A stretch of DNA of 64,000 bases from Streptomyces sp. MNU76 (lineage in GTDB: Bacteria; Actinomycetota; Actinomycetes; Streptomycetales; Streptomycetaceae): NCBI RefSeq assembly GCF_020982545.1, contig NZ_JAJKLK010000021.1, positions 372,001 through 436,000 on the forward strand. The letters are read 5' to 3'. A program made the position numbers and the translations under genes. Positions 36,174 through 45,101 of this stretch are shown here, one piece after another. Position 1 is the first letter of the stretch; each line of letters begins with the position of its first letter. The notes beneath the pieces were generated by a model. It was not told the origin of the DNA and made no database searches. It saw nothing but the letters and a program-made list of their open reading frames with translations.

Positions 36174-37463
36174 TCATGTCCGCCCTGCCGGGACGCTCAC
36201 CCCCTGTCCCTGTCCCTGTCCCTGTCCCTGCCCCTGTCCGTCCCCGTACCGCTCCCGCAGCTCCGACAGCACCCCGCTGGCCGCCGCCACGAGCGGCACC
36301 GCGAGGAGCATGCCGAGGATGCCGGCGATGGAGGCACCCGCGGTCAGGGCCAGCAGGATCGCCGCCGGGTGCATCTGCACGGTCCGGCTGTGGATCATCG
36401 GCTGGAGCACGTTCCCCTCGATCAGCTGCACCGCGAAGACGACGCCGACCGCCCACAGCGCCGTGACCAGGCCCCGGTCCGCGAACGCGACGAGGATCGC
36501 CACCGCGCCGGACAGGAACGCGCCGAGGTACGGGATGTACGCGCCGACGAACACCAGCGCGCCGAGCCCCACCGCGCCCGGCACCTGGAGGATCAGCAGG
36601 CCGACGGCGATCAGGGCACCGTCGATGAACGCGATGAGCGTCGTCCCCCGCATATAGCCCTCGATCGCCCGGAACGCGCGCCGGGCCATCACCTCCAGGG
36701 TGTCACCGGAGCCGCGCGGCGCGAGCGAGTGCAGGGAGGCGACCGCCTTGTCGGAGTCCCGCAGGAAGAAGAACATCAGCAGCATCGCCAGGACCGCGCT
36801 GGCCACGAACCCACTGACCGCGCTGACCCCGGAGAGCACCCCCGAGGCCGCGGTGCCGCCGAACTTCGACAGCAGCTCCTTGGCGTTCTTCGCGAGGTCG
36901 TCCAACGACGTCCCCGCCAGGCCGAACTCGTCGCTGAGCGACTTCGCCGCGTCCCTGAGCGAGGAGATGATCTGGTCGCCGGTGTCGATCAGCGCGGCGG
37001 CCACGATGTACGCGGCCCCGCCCATCACCACGAGCACGGCCGCGCAGGTCAGCCCGGCGGCGAGGGACCTGTTGAACCGCATCGCCACCAGCCGCCGGTA
37101 CAGCGGGCCGAGCAGAGCGGTACCGAGCAGCGCGATCAGCAGCGGCGTGACCGCCGTCTGGAACGTCACACAGATCCACACGCCCACGTACACGACACCC
37201 GTCACCAGCAGGGTGAGCGCGCTCCACACGGCGATGTGCCGCGCGGGCCCCGGCAGGAACCCGGGCGCGACCGGCTCCGCGGGCGCCGCGACCGCCGCCG
37301 GCACCTCCACGTACCCGCCGTGCCCGGCGTACCCGCCCGTGGTACGTATCGTCGTACGCGTCCGATGCACCGGTCTGCGCGCGGGCCCGCCACCCCTGCG
37401 ACCAGGCCGTCCCCCGCGTACTGCGCGAGAGTCTCCCGTACGGCTGTTCACTGTCATCTCCAC
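36174..37463 (-). CDS. AI-2E family transporter (PF01594-like)
   Basis: A 429-residue integral membrane protein. The cytoplasmic N-terminus is basic and Arg/Gly-rich (about 70 residues). Then follow eight predicted membrane segments with a large central extracytoplasmic loop (about 170-240), the AI-2E/PerM layout. GAYIPYLGAFLSGAVAILVAF and the C-terminal EGNVLQPMIHSRTVQMHPAAILLAL block are diagnostic. It exports a small molecule of unknown identity. The C-terminal tail contains Gly-Gln dipeptides encoded by a hexanucleotide tract (36202-36237). The start may be GTG 37463 or ATG 37457. Confidence 0.85.
   Translation of the reverse strand: MEMTVNSRTGDSRAVRGGRPGRRGGGPARRPVHRTRTTIRTTGGYAGHGGYVEVPAAVAAPAEPVAPGFLPGPARHIAVWSALTLLVTGVVYVGVWICVTFQTAVTPLLIALLGTALLGPLYRRLVAMRFNRSLAAGLTCAAVLVVMGGAAYIVAAALIDTGDQIISSLRDAAKSLSDEFGLAGTSLDDLAKNAKELLSKFGGTAASGVLSGVSAVSGFVASAVLAMLLMFFFLRDSDKAVASLHSLAPRGSGDTLEVMARRAFRAIEGYMRGTTLIAFIDGALIAVGLLILQVPGAVGLGALVFVGAYIPYLGAFLSGAVAILVAFADRGLVTALWAVGVVFAVQLIEGNVLQPMIHSRTVQMHPAAILLALTAGASIAGILGMLLAVPLVAAASGVLSELRERYGDGQGQGQGQGQGQGVSVPAGRT
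36202..36237. repeat. Hexanucleotide tandem repeat CCCTGT x6
   Basis: Six consecutive 6-bp units (one variant, CCCTGC) encode alternating Gly-Gln at the C-terminus of the AI-2E transporter. The tract keeps frame whatever its copy number, so length polymorphism would be tolerated. Confidence 0.85.
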
Positions 37464-37584
37464 TCACTCGGAGGTCGCGCACACCCCCTGAGGATCATGG
37501 GATGGCCGTGGCGCCATAGCCTAGACCCGGCCGACGAACGCCCCGCGTGCCGGGAGACCCCCGCCATCTCACCGCGTCGCGGGC

Positions 37585-39636
37585 CTACTCGGCGATCGGC
37601 AGGGCCACCCCGTCCCGCAGGAACACCGGGATCCGCTCCAGCGGCGCGTCGACGGTCACGGTCGCACCCCCCTCGTACGTCTCCCCGGTCCACGCGTCCG
37701 TCCACCGCGCCCCTGCCGGAAGGTAGGTCGTCCAGACCCTCGCTTCCGCCTCCAGCACCGGCGCCACCAGCACATCCCGCCCGAACAGATACGCGTCGTC
37801 CACGGACCAGGCCCGCTCGTCCTCGGGGAACTCCAGGAACAGCGGCCGCATCACCGGCAGCCCCTCCTCGTGGGCCTCCCGCATCACCCGCAGCACATAC
37901 GGCTTCAGCCGCTCCCGGAGCCGCAGATACGCCTCCAGGATCGCCCCGGCCTCCTCCCCGTACGACCACACCTCGTTGGGTCCGCCGGTCATGTCCGGCC
38001 CCAGCGGCATCCCGGGCTCCCGGAACCCGTGCAGTCGCATCAACGGCGAGAACGCCCCGAACTGGAACCAGCGGACCATCACCTCGCGGTACGCCGGATC
38101 GTCGGGGTCGCCCCCGTGGAAGCCGCCGATGTCCGTGTTCCACCACGGGATGCCCGACAACGCCGTGTTGAGCCCCGCCGCGATCTGCCGCCGCAGGGTC
38201 GGGAAGTCCGTGCCGATGTCACCGGACCACAGCGCGGCCCCCCACCGCTGACTGCCCGCCCACGCCGACCGGTTGAGGGAGACGATCTCCTCCCGGCCGG
38301 CCTCCCGCAGCCCCTCGTAGAAGGTGCGCGCGCTCTCGGCCGGATAGATGTTGCCGACCTCCAGACCGGGCCCCGCCCAGTAGCGCAGGTTCTCCTGGAA
38401 ACCCGGCTTGAGCTCCGGCTCGCAGGCGTCCAGCCAGAACGCGTCGATGCCGTACCGGTCCAGGTAGTTCTCCTTCACCCGCGACCACACGAACTCACGG
38501 GCCTCGGGGTTCGTCGCGTCGTAGAAGGCCACCTGGACCGTCGACGCGACCTCCTTGTCCGGCCAGTCGGCGTGCGCCATCGGGCCGTACTGCGTACCGA
38601 TGAAGTACCCGCGCTGCTCCATCACCGGGTGGTTCTCGCTCAGCGGCGACACCGACGGCCACACGGACACCACCAGCTTGATGCCCAGCTCGTCCAGCTC
38701 CCGCACCATGGCCGCCGGATCGGGCCACTCGTCGAGGTCGAACGTCCACTCGCCCAGATGCGTCCAGTGGAAGAAGTCGCACACGATGACGTCGATGGGC
38801 AGGCCCCGCCGCTTGTACTCCCGTGCCACCGCGAGGAGTTCGTCCTGCGTGCGGTAGCGCAGCTTGCACTGCCAGAACCCGGCCGCCCACTCGGGCAGCA
38901 TCGGCGTACGGCCCGTCGCCGCGCTGTAGCGGCGCTGCGCGTCGGCCGGATCGCCCGCGGTGATCCAGTAGTCGATCTGCCGGGCCGAGTCCGCGACCCA
39001 GCGGGTGCCGTTGCCGGCCAGTTCGACACGGCCGATCGCCGGGTTGTTCCACAGCAGGGTGTAGCCCCGGCTGGAGGTCAGCACCGGGATGCCGACCTCC
39101 GCGTTGCGCTGCACCAGGTCGAGGACCAGCCCCTTCTGGTCGAGCCGCCCGTGCTGGTGCTGCCCGAGGCCGTACAGCTTCTCGTCGTCGTACGCTGCGA
39201 ACCGCTGCTCCAGGCGGTGGTACCCGTTGCCGACGGCCGTGTAGAGGCGCGGGCCGGGCCACCAGAAGTGGGCGCGGGCCTCCGACAGCAGCTCGCTCCC
39301 GTCGGCCGTGCGGCTGTAACGGACCAAGCCCTCCGCGTTCACCTCGACGGTGAGCGCGCCGACGGTCAGCCGCCCGAGCCCGTCCTCGATCTTGACGCTG
39401 CTCTCGGTGGACTCCGGCTCGTCGAGCAGGGCGCCCGGCGGCCCGTCGAGCACCGGGCCGCCGAGGCGGGCCCGGACCCGGACCGCGTCCGGGCCCCAGG
39501 GCTCGATCCGCAGGGTCTCCTGACGTCCGCTCCACTCCAGGGCACCGTCCCGCTCACGGAACGTGCCGACGGTGGGGGAGGACTGGGCGAGGCTGACCGC
39601 ACCCGTCGGGGTCTGGTGCTCGGCAGGCTGATTCAC
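37585..39636 (-). CDS. GH31 alpha-xylosidase (YicI-like)
   Basis: Cytoplasmic 683-residue GH31 enzyme. The nucleophile is D403 (FWLDACEPE) and the acid/base D473 (SGDIGTDF). The WTFDLDEWPDP substrate stretch and N-terminal beta-sandwich with FWWPGPRLYTAVGNGYH match YicI-type alpha-xylosidases better than alpha-glucosidases (the exact substrate is inference). The GTG start follows AGGAGA. It lies 87 nt downstream of the LacI gene on the same strand, so the regulator and xylosidase form one operon behind two operators. It would release xylose from the non-reducing end of imported xyloglucan oligosaccharides. Confidence 0.85.
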   Translation of the reverse strand: MNQPAEHQTPTGAVSLAQSSPTVGTFRERDGALEWSGRQETLRIEPWGPDAVRVRARLGGPVLDGPPGALLDEPESTESSVKIEDGLGRLTVGALTVEVNAEGLVRYSRTADGSELLSEARAHFWWPGPRLYTAVGNGYHRLEQRFAAYDDEKLYGLGQHQHGRLDQKGLVLDLVQRNAEVGIPVLTSSRGYTLLWNNPAIGRVELAGNGTRWVADSARQIDYWITAGDPADAQRRYSAATGRTPMLPEWAAGFWQCKLRYRTQDELLAVAREYKRRGLPIDVIVCDFFHWTHLGEWTFDLDEWPDPAAMVRELDELGIKLVVSVWPSVSPLSENHPVMEQRGYFIGTQYGPMAHADWPDKEVASTVQVAFYDATNPEAREFVWSRVKENYLDRYGIDAFWLDACEPELKPGFQENLRYWAGPGLEVGNIYPAESARTFYEGLREAGREEIVSLNRSAWAGSQRWGAALWSGDIGTDFPTLRRQIAAGLNTALSGIPWWNTDIGGFHGGDPDDPAYREVMVRWFQFGAFSPLMRLHGFREPGMPLGPDMTGGPNEVWSYGEEAGAILEAYLRLRERLKPYVLRVMREAHEEGLPVMRPLFLEFPEDERAWSVDDAYLFGRDVLVAPVLEAEARVWTTYLPAGARWTDAWTGETYEGGATVTVDAPLERIPVFLRDGVALPIAE

Positions 39637-39723
39637 GTGAGGTCTCCTGGAAGGGAGGAGTGAAGGGAGGAATCGAGGCGGGCGGTGGCTTGAGTACGGC
39701 CCCGGCTCGTGTACGCCGTCGGC

Positions 39724-40737
39724 TCAGCCGGTGGGGGACAGCGGCCCCGTGCTCGCGCGGACCGTCAACTCGGGGGCGAGGAGCACCACTTCGTCGGTGT
39801 CCCGGCCCTCCAGCTTGGCGATCAGCTGCTCCACGGCCCGGCGGCCCATCTCCTGGGCGGGGATGGCCACGGACGTCAGCCGCACCGATGCCTGTACGGC
39901 GACCTGGTCCGGGCAGACCGCGATCACCGAGACGTCCTCCGGCACCGCGCGCCCCTGCTGCCGCAGCAGCGCGAGCAGCGGCTCCACCGCCGACTCGTTC
40001 TGCACGACGATCCCCGTGGTGCCGGGCCGTTCGTCGAAGATCCGGGCCAGGGTCGCGGCCATCGCGTCGTAGCCGCCCTCGCAGGGCCGGTGCAGCACGC
40101 GCAGGCCCAACTCCCGCGCGCGGGACCGCAGTCCGTCGAGGGTGCGCTCGGCGAAACCGGTGTGCCGCTCGTACACCGCGGGGGCCTCGCCGATGACGGC
40201 GATGTCGCGGTGGCCGAGCATCGCCAGATGCTCCACGCACAGCGCGCCCGTCGCCCCGAAGTCGAGGTCGACGCAGGTCAGACCGCTGGTGTCGGCGGGC
40301 AGCCCGATGAGCACGGAGGGCTGGTCGGTGTCGCGCAGCAGCGGCAGCCGCTCGTCGTCGAGCTCCACGTCCATCAGGATCATCGCGTCGGCGAGCCCGC
40401 TGCCCGTGACCCGGCGCACCGCGTCCGGGCCCTCCTCGCCGGTGAGCAGCAGCACGTCGTAGCCGTACGTACGCGCCGTGGTGGCCACCGCGATGGCGAT
40501 CTCCATCATCACCGGGACGTACATGTCGGTACGCAGCGGGACCATCAGGGCGACGATGTTCGACCTGTTGCTCGCCAGGGCGCGGGCCCCCGCGTTCGGG
40601 TGGTAGCCGAGCTCCTGGATGCTCCGCTCGACCCGCTGCCGGGTGCCGGCGGAGATGGACCGCTTGCCGCTGAGGACATAGCTCACCGTGCTCGCCGAGA
40701 CTCCGGCGTGCTGGGCGACCTCGGCGAGGGTGACCAT
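39724..40737 (-). CDS. LacI-family regulator of the xyloglucan locus
   Basis: A 337-residue LacI protein. The helix-turn-helix is at 1-25 (MVTLAEVAQHAGVSASTVSYVLSG), followed by hinge ARALASNRSNIVAL and a periplasmic-binding-like effector domain ending with VRLTSVAIPAQEMGRRAVEQL. ATG 40737 is chosen because GGAGAG precedes it; a TTG four codons upstream is alternative. TTTAAGCGCTTCGA (40755-40768) lies just upstream of its start and a perfect TCGAAGCGCTTCGA at 40846-40859. The identical palindrome occurs before the GH3 gene and the importer, identifying it as the probable local repressor, released by a xyloglucan sugar (inference). Confidence 0.88.
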   Translation of the reverse strand: MVTLAEVAQHAGVSASTVSYVLSGKRSISAGTRQRVERSIQELGYHPNAGARALASNRSNIVALMVPLRTDMYVPVMMEIAIAVATTARTYGYDVLLLTGEEGPDAVRRVTGSGLADAMILMDVELDDERLPLLRDTDQPSVLIGLPADTSGLTCVDLDFGATGALCVEHLAMLGHRDIAVIGEAPAVYERHTGFAERTLDGLRSRARELGLRVLHRPCEGGYDAMAATLARIFDERPGTTGIVVQNESAVEPLLALLRQQGRAVPEDVSVIAVCPDQVAVQASVRLTSVAIPAQEMGRRAVEQLIAKLEGRDTDEVVLLAPELTVRASTGPLSPTG

Positions 40738-41094
40738 CCAGCTCTCCAAGGGTGTTTAAGCGCTTCGACAGCGCGCTAGCTCTGAACAAGGGCGAGTGAG
40801 GGTGGCTCGACAGTAGCTCGGCGGTGGGTGGGTGTCCATAGGTTGTCGAAGCGCTTCGATTATTCGCTCGGCGCCCAAGGGTGGGGTGGGGGTGTGTGGG
40901 GTGGCGACCGCGGGTCCGTGGGGCTTCTCGCGCAGTTCCCCGCGCCCCTTCAGGGCGCTGTTGTCGCCCCCAGCTTAGAACGCGAGGGGTGGCGGGGTCG
41001 TCCCGGATCGGGTACCAACGATCGAGTAGCACCCATCGGTAACCAATCAGGTACCCACCGGTACGAGATCCCGATTCGCGGCGAGGTGAGCCTC
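40738..41094. promoter_or_regulatory. Divergent regulatory region: two LacI operators and a repeat copy
   Basis: This 357-nt gap holds no gene. It contains TTTAAGCGCTTCGA (40755-40768), the perfect palindrome TCGAAGCGCTTCGA (40846-40859), and a half copy of the dispersed repeat (about 40915-40975, GCGCAGTTCCCCGCGCCCC). A stretch of GGTACC/GGTAACC-like words at 41019-41065 before the acyl-CoA dehydrogenase may be a separate operator. Confidence 0.75.
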
Positions 41095-43035
41095 ATGTCC
41101 GCCCCACCCCTCAAGAAGCCCGTCGTCACAGAACGTGAGGCCCGCCAGGTGGCGGAGGCCGCCCGGGAGCAGGCCTGGCGCAAGCCCAGCTTCGCCAAGG
41201 AGCTGTTCCTGGGCCGGTTCCGCCTCGACCTCATCCACCCCCACCCGCTCCCCACCGACGAGGCCGTCCGGCGCGGCGAGCAGTTCCTGACCAAGCTCCG
41301 CGCCTTCTGTGAGACCAAGGTCGACGGGGCCCTGATCGAGCGCGAGGCCCGGATCCCCGACGAGGTGATCAACGGCCTCAAGGAACTCGGCGCCCTCGGC
41401 ATGAAGATCGACCCCAAGTACGGCGGTCTCGGCCTCACCCAGGTGTACTACAACAAGGCGCTGGCCCTGGCCGGCTCGGCCAGCCCGGCCATCGGCGTCC
41501 TGCTCTCGGCGCATCAGTCGATCGGCGTACCGCAGCCGCTGAAACTGTTCGGCACCCCCGAGCAGAAGGAGAAGTTCCTCCCGCGCTGCGCCCGCACCGA
41601 CATCAGTGCCTTCCTCCTCACCGAGCCCGACGTCGGCTCCGACCCCGCCCGACTGGCCACCTCGGCCGTGCCGGACGGCGACGACTACGTCCTCGACGGC
41701 GTGAAGCTCTGGACCACCAACGGCGTGGTCGCCGACCTCCTGGTCGTCATGGCACGCGTGCCGAAGTCCGAGGGCCACAAGGGCGGTATCACCGCCTTCG
41801 TCGTGGAGACCGACTCGCCCGGCGTCACCGTGGAGAACCGCAACGCCTTCATGGGCCTGCGCGGCATCGAGAACGGCGTCACCCGCTTCCACCAGGTCCG
41901 GGTCCCCGCCGCGAACCGCATCGGCCCCGAGGGTGCGGGCCTGAAGATCGCCTTGACCACCCTCAACACCGGTCGGCTCTCCCTGCCCGCGTCCTGCGTG
42001 GCCGCCGGCAAGTGGTGCCTGAAGATCGCCCGGGAGTGGTCGGCGGCCCGTGAGCAGTGGGGCAAGCCGGTCGCCCACCACGAGGCGGTCGGCCAGAAGA
42101 TCTCCTTCATCGCGGCGACCACCTTCGCCCTCGAAGCCGTATTGGACCTCTCGTCCCAGATGGCCGACGAGGACCGCAACGACATCCGTATCGAGGGCGC
42201 CCTCGCGAAGCTCTTCGCCTCCGAGATGGGCTGGAAGATCGCCGACGAGCTGGTCCAGATCCGCGGCGGCCGGGGCTTCGAGACCGCCGACTCCCTCCGG
42301 GCCCGCGGCGAACGGGCCGTCCCCGCCGAGCAGATGCTGCGCGACCTGCGCATCAACCGGATCTTCGAGGGCTCCACGGAGATCATGCATCTGCTGATCG
42401 CCCGCGAGGCCGTCGACGCCCACCTCACCGTGGCCGGCGACCTCATCGACCCGGAGAAGTCCCTGTCCGACAAGGCGAAGGCGGGCGCGAACGCGGGCGT
42501 CTTCTACGCCAAGTGGCTGCCGAAACTGGTCGCCGGGCCGGGCCAACTCCCGCGCACCTACGGCGACTTCCACCCGGCTGGCCACCCCGACCTGGCGACC
42601 CACCTGCGTTACGTCGAACGAGGCGCCCGCAAGCTCGCCCGCTCCACGTTCTACGCCATGTCCCGCTGGCAGGGCCGGATGGAGACCAAGCAAGGGTTCC
42701 TGGGCCGGATCGTCGACATCGGCGCCGAACTCTTCGCGATGAGCGCGGCCGTCGTCCGGGCGGAACTGCTCCGCACCACCACCGACCACGGGCGCGAGGC
42801 CTACCAACTGGCCGACACCTTCTGCCGCCAGTCCCGCATCCGCGTCGAGGAACTCTTCGGCCGCCTGTGGACCAACACCGACGACATCGACCACAAGGTG
42901 GTCAAGGGCGTCCTGGGCGGTGCCTACGCATGGCTGGAGGAGGGCGTGATCGACCCCTCGGGCGAGGGCCCCTGGATCGCGGACGCGACCCCGGGCGAAA
43001 GCGAGAAGGAGAACGTCCACCGCCGCATCCAGTGA
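41095..43035 (+). CDS. Acyl-CoA dehydrogenase, long form
   Basis: FAD-dependent acyl-CoA dehydrogenase for fatty-acid beta-oxidation, 646 residues. This is longer than the usual 380-400 because of a C-terminal extension like that of VLCAD/FadE-type enzymes. The FAD and substrate motifs are SAFLLTEPDVGSDPARL, LWTTNGVVADLLVV and the catalytic base region RINRIFEGSTEIMHLL. QIRGGRGFETADSLRARG contacts the dimer FAD. The ATG at 41095 follows GAGGTGA. It appears monocistronic, followed by a copy of the dispersed repeat. Chain length specificity is unknown. Confidence 0.88.
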   Translation: MSAPPLKKPVVTEREARQVAEAAREQAWRKPSFAKELFLGRFRLDLIHPHPLPTDEAVRRGEQFLTKLRAFCETKVDGALIEREARIPDEVINGLKELGALGMKIDPKYGGLGLTQVYYNKALALAGSASPAIGVLLSAHQSIGVPQPLKLFGTPEQKEKFLPRCARTDISAFLLTEPDVGSDPARLATSAVPDGDDYVLDGVKLWTTNGVVADLLVVMARVPKSEGHKGGITAFVVETDSPGVTVENRNAFMGLRGIENGVTRFHQVRVPAANRIGPEGAGLKIALTTLNTGRLSLPASCVAAGKWCLKIAREWSAAREQWGKPVAHHEAVGQKISFIAATTFALEAVLDLSSQMADEDRNDIRIEGALAKLFASEMGWKIADELVQIRGGRGFETADSLRARGERAVPAEQMLRDLRINRIFEGSTEIMHLLIAREAVDAHLTVAGDLIDPEKSLSDKAKAGANAGVFYAKWLPKLVAGPGQLPRTYGDFHPAGHPDLATHLRYVERGARKLARSTFYAMSRWQGRMETKQGFLGRIVDIGAELFAMSAAVVRAELLRTTTDHGREAYQLADTFCRQSRIRVEELFGRLWTNTDDIDHKVVKGVLGGAYAWLEEGVIDPSGEGPWIADATPGESEKENVHRRIQ

Positions 43036-43059
43036 CCTGACACGCCGCCCCGCGCCTCA

Positions 43060-43155
43060 TGAAGATCGGCCCGCAGGGCCGTCTTCAGGGGCGCGGGGAA
43101 CCGCGCGACCAGCCCCCACGGCCCCGCACCCGCCCGACGGCAGGGCGCGGCACCC
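43060..43155. repeat. Copy of dispersed intergenic repeat
   Basis: Contains GGCCGTCTTCAGGGGCGCGGGGAACCGCGCGACC-type sequence in one arm followed by CCCGCACCCGCC, between the acyl-CoA dehydrogenase and lamin-tail genes, which converge. A similar arm occurs at 47.75 kb. Confidence 0.65.
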
Positions 43156-43169
43156 CGAAAGGCGCGCGG

Positions 43170-43625
43170 CTAGCAATACTTGTCGCTGGCGTCCCGAGTC
43201 GTCCAGGAACAGGAATCGACCTTCGTCCCGCTCGCCTTGGACAACGTCGCCGTGTCGCTCGTGTTGTTCCACACATAGGCCTTGCGGTTCTGGAACTTGG
43301 TCGCGCTCGTGTCCGTGCCCGACCCCGTACGCACCTTGATGTACTTCTTCGCTCCGATCTTGACGTTCGGGAACGTGTACTTGTGGTTGTCGGGGTCCTT
43401 CAGCACCCACCCCTTCAGCGAGATCGCCGACGAGCCCGTGTTCTTGATCTGCACCCACTCACCGTTGAGGCTCGTGTTGGAACGCGTGTCCTTGCCAGGG
43501 CTGTCGAAGTACACGCGGTAGATGATCACCCCGCCCGCGGCCTCGGCCGGGCTGCTGAGCAGCGTGCCGGTGAGGGCGACGGCTCCGGCGAGCGCGGGCA
43601 GGGCAGCGCGTATGCGCTTGTGCAT
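43170..43625 (-). CDS. Secreted lamin-tail-domain protein
   Basis: A 151-residue exported protein. The signal peptide ends near residue 29 (PAEAAG). The mature part is a single lamin-tail beta-sandwich: NGEWVQIKNTGSSAISLKGW, LKDPDNHKYTFP, KVRTGSGTDTS, AYVWNNTSDTATL. The C-terminus has two cysteines (DSCSW and the last residue) that may form a disulfide. In the family the domain binds surfaces or other domains; no catalytic site is present. Confidence 0.82.
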   Translation of the reverse strand: MHKRIRAALPALAGAVALTGTLLSSPAEAAGGVIIYRVYFDSPGKDTRSNTSLNGEWVQIKNTGSSAISLKGWVLKDPDNHKYTFPNVKIGAKKYIKVRTGSGTDTSATKFQNRKAYVWNNTSDTATLSKASGTKVDSCSWTTRDASDKYC

Positions 43626-43817
43626 GGATCCCCCCAGGGTCCTCGTTCGCGATCTGTTGATCCGACAATCCGATCAACAGGGGAAAAGTCATATCACCCC
43701 GCCTTCACGTGTACTTCACAAACGGAGAAACGGCCCCGTCAACCACAGACGGCACGAAGCGGGTCATCATGGGGACGCGCGGTCCAGCTGGACACCGGAT
43801 GCGGCCACAATGGGGGG

Positions 43818-45101
43818 ATGAGCGACAGTCCAGCCCCTCTCGCCGATCCGCATCTCGTCTACGACCCGGTCGACGGCGTACGGGACGTAGTGATCCTCGG
43901 ATCGACCGGCTCGATCGGCACCCAGGCCATCGACCTCGTCCTGCGCAACCCGGACCGCTTCCGCGTCACCGGGCTCTCCGCCGCCGGAGGGAGGGTGGAC
44001 CTGCTGGCCGAGCAGGCGCACCGCCTGCGCGTGCGGACCGTCGCCGTCGCCCGCGAGGACGCCGTACCTGCCCTGCGCGAGGCCCTGGCCACGGCGTACG
44101 GCGCGGGGGAGCCGCTGCCCGAGATCCTCGCCGGCCCGGACGCCGCCACCCACGTCGCCGCCTCCGACTGCCACACCGTGCTCAACGGCATCACCGGCTC
44201 CATCGGCCTCGCGCCGACCCTCGCCGCCCTGGAGGCGGGCCGCACCCTCGCGCTCGCCAACAAGGAGTCGCTCATCGTCGGCGGCCCGCTGGTGAAGGCC
44301 GTGGCGAAGCCGGGCCAGATCATCCCGGTCGACTCCGAGCACGCCGCGCTCTTCCAGGCCCTCGCCTCCGGCACCCGCGCCGACGTGCGCAAGCTGGTCG
44401 TCACCGCCTCCGGGGGCCCGTTCCGCGGCCGTACGAAGGCGGAGCTGGCCGGCGTGAGGCCCGCCGACGCCCTCGCGCACCCCACCTGGGCCATGGGCCC
44501 GGTCATCACGGTCAACTCCGCGACCCTGGTCAACAAGGGCCTGGAGGTCATCGAGGCCCACCTGCTCTACGACATTCCCTTCGACCGCATTGAGGTCGTC
44601 GTGCACCCCCAGTCGTATGTCCACTCGATGGTTGAGTTCACAGACGGATCGACGATGGCCCAGGCGACGCCCCCCGACATGCGGGGCCCCATCGCCATCG
44701 GCCTCGGCTGGCCGCAGCGCGTCCCCGACGCGGCGCCCGCCTTCGACTGGAGCAAGGCCTCCACCTGGGAGTTCTTCCCCCTCGACAACGACGCGTTCCC
44801 GTCGGTCGGGCTCGCCCGGCACGTGGGAGAGCTCGCGGGCACCGCCCCGGCGGTGTTCAATGCGGCGAACGAGGAGTGCGTCGACGCGTTCCTGCACGGG
44901 GGCCTCCGCTTCGACGCGATCATGGAGACCGTCACGCGGGTCGTGCGGGAGCACGGCACCCCCGCCGCGGGAACTTCCCTGACCGTGGCGGACGTCCTCG
45001 AAGCGGAGACCTGGGCACGCGCCAGGGCCCGCGAACTCACCACACCGACCACCTCGACAGGCAACCCCACCGAGCGGACGACCGCGGAGGCCCGTGCATG
45101 A
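43818..45101 (+). CDS. dxr: 1-deoxy-D-xylulose 5-phosphate reductoisomerase
   Basis: Second enzyme of the MEP isoprenoid pathway, converting DXP to MEP with NADPH. The 427-residue protein has the NADPH loop GSTGSIGTQ at 28-36, LALANKESLIVGG and the metal/substrate motif VDSEHAALFQAL, then AASGGPFRG. The ATG at 43818 is preceded by a G-run ribosome-binding site. The stop overlaps the start of the site-2 protease (ATGA), and ispG follows, the usual actinobacterial arrangement. Confidence 0.93.
   Translation: MSDSPAPLADPHLVYDPVDGVRDVVILGSTGSIGTQAIDLVLRNPDRFRVTGLSAAGGRVDLLAEQAHRLRVRTVAVAREDAVPALREALATAYGAGEPLPEILAGPDAATHVAASDCHTVLNGITGSIGLAPTLAALEAGRTLALANKESLIVGGPLVKAVAKPGQIIPVDSEHAALFQALASGTRADVRKLVVTASGGPFRGRTKAELAGVRPADALAHPTWAMGPVITVNSATLVNKGLEVIEAHLLYDIPFDRIEVVVHPQSYVHSMVEFTDGSTMAQATPPDMRGPIAIGLGWPQRVPDAAPAFDWSKASTWEFFPLDNDAFPSVGLARHVGELAGTAPAVFNAANEECVDAFLHGGLRFDAIMETVTRVVREHGTPAAGTSLTVADVLEAETWARARARELTTPTTSTGNPTERTTAEARA

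Noticed and set aside
35478..38171. An 897-codon plus-strand open frame over the sulfotransferase, transporter and GH31 genes
   Set aside because: Composition is Arg/Pro/Ser with no motifs, and the minus-strand genes explain the region fully.
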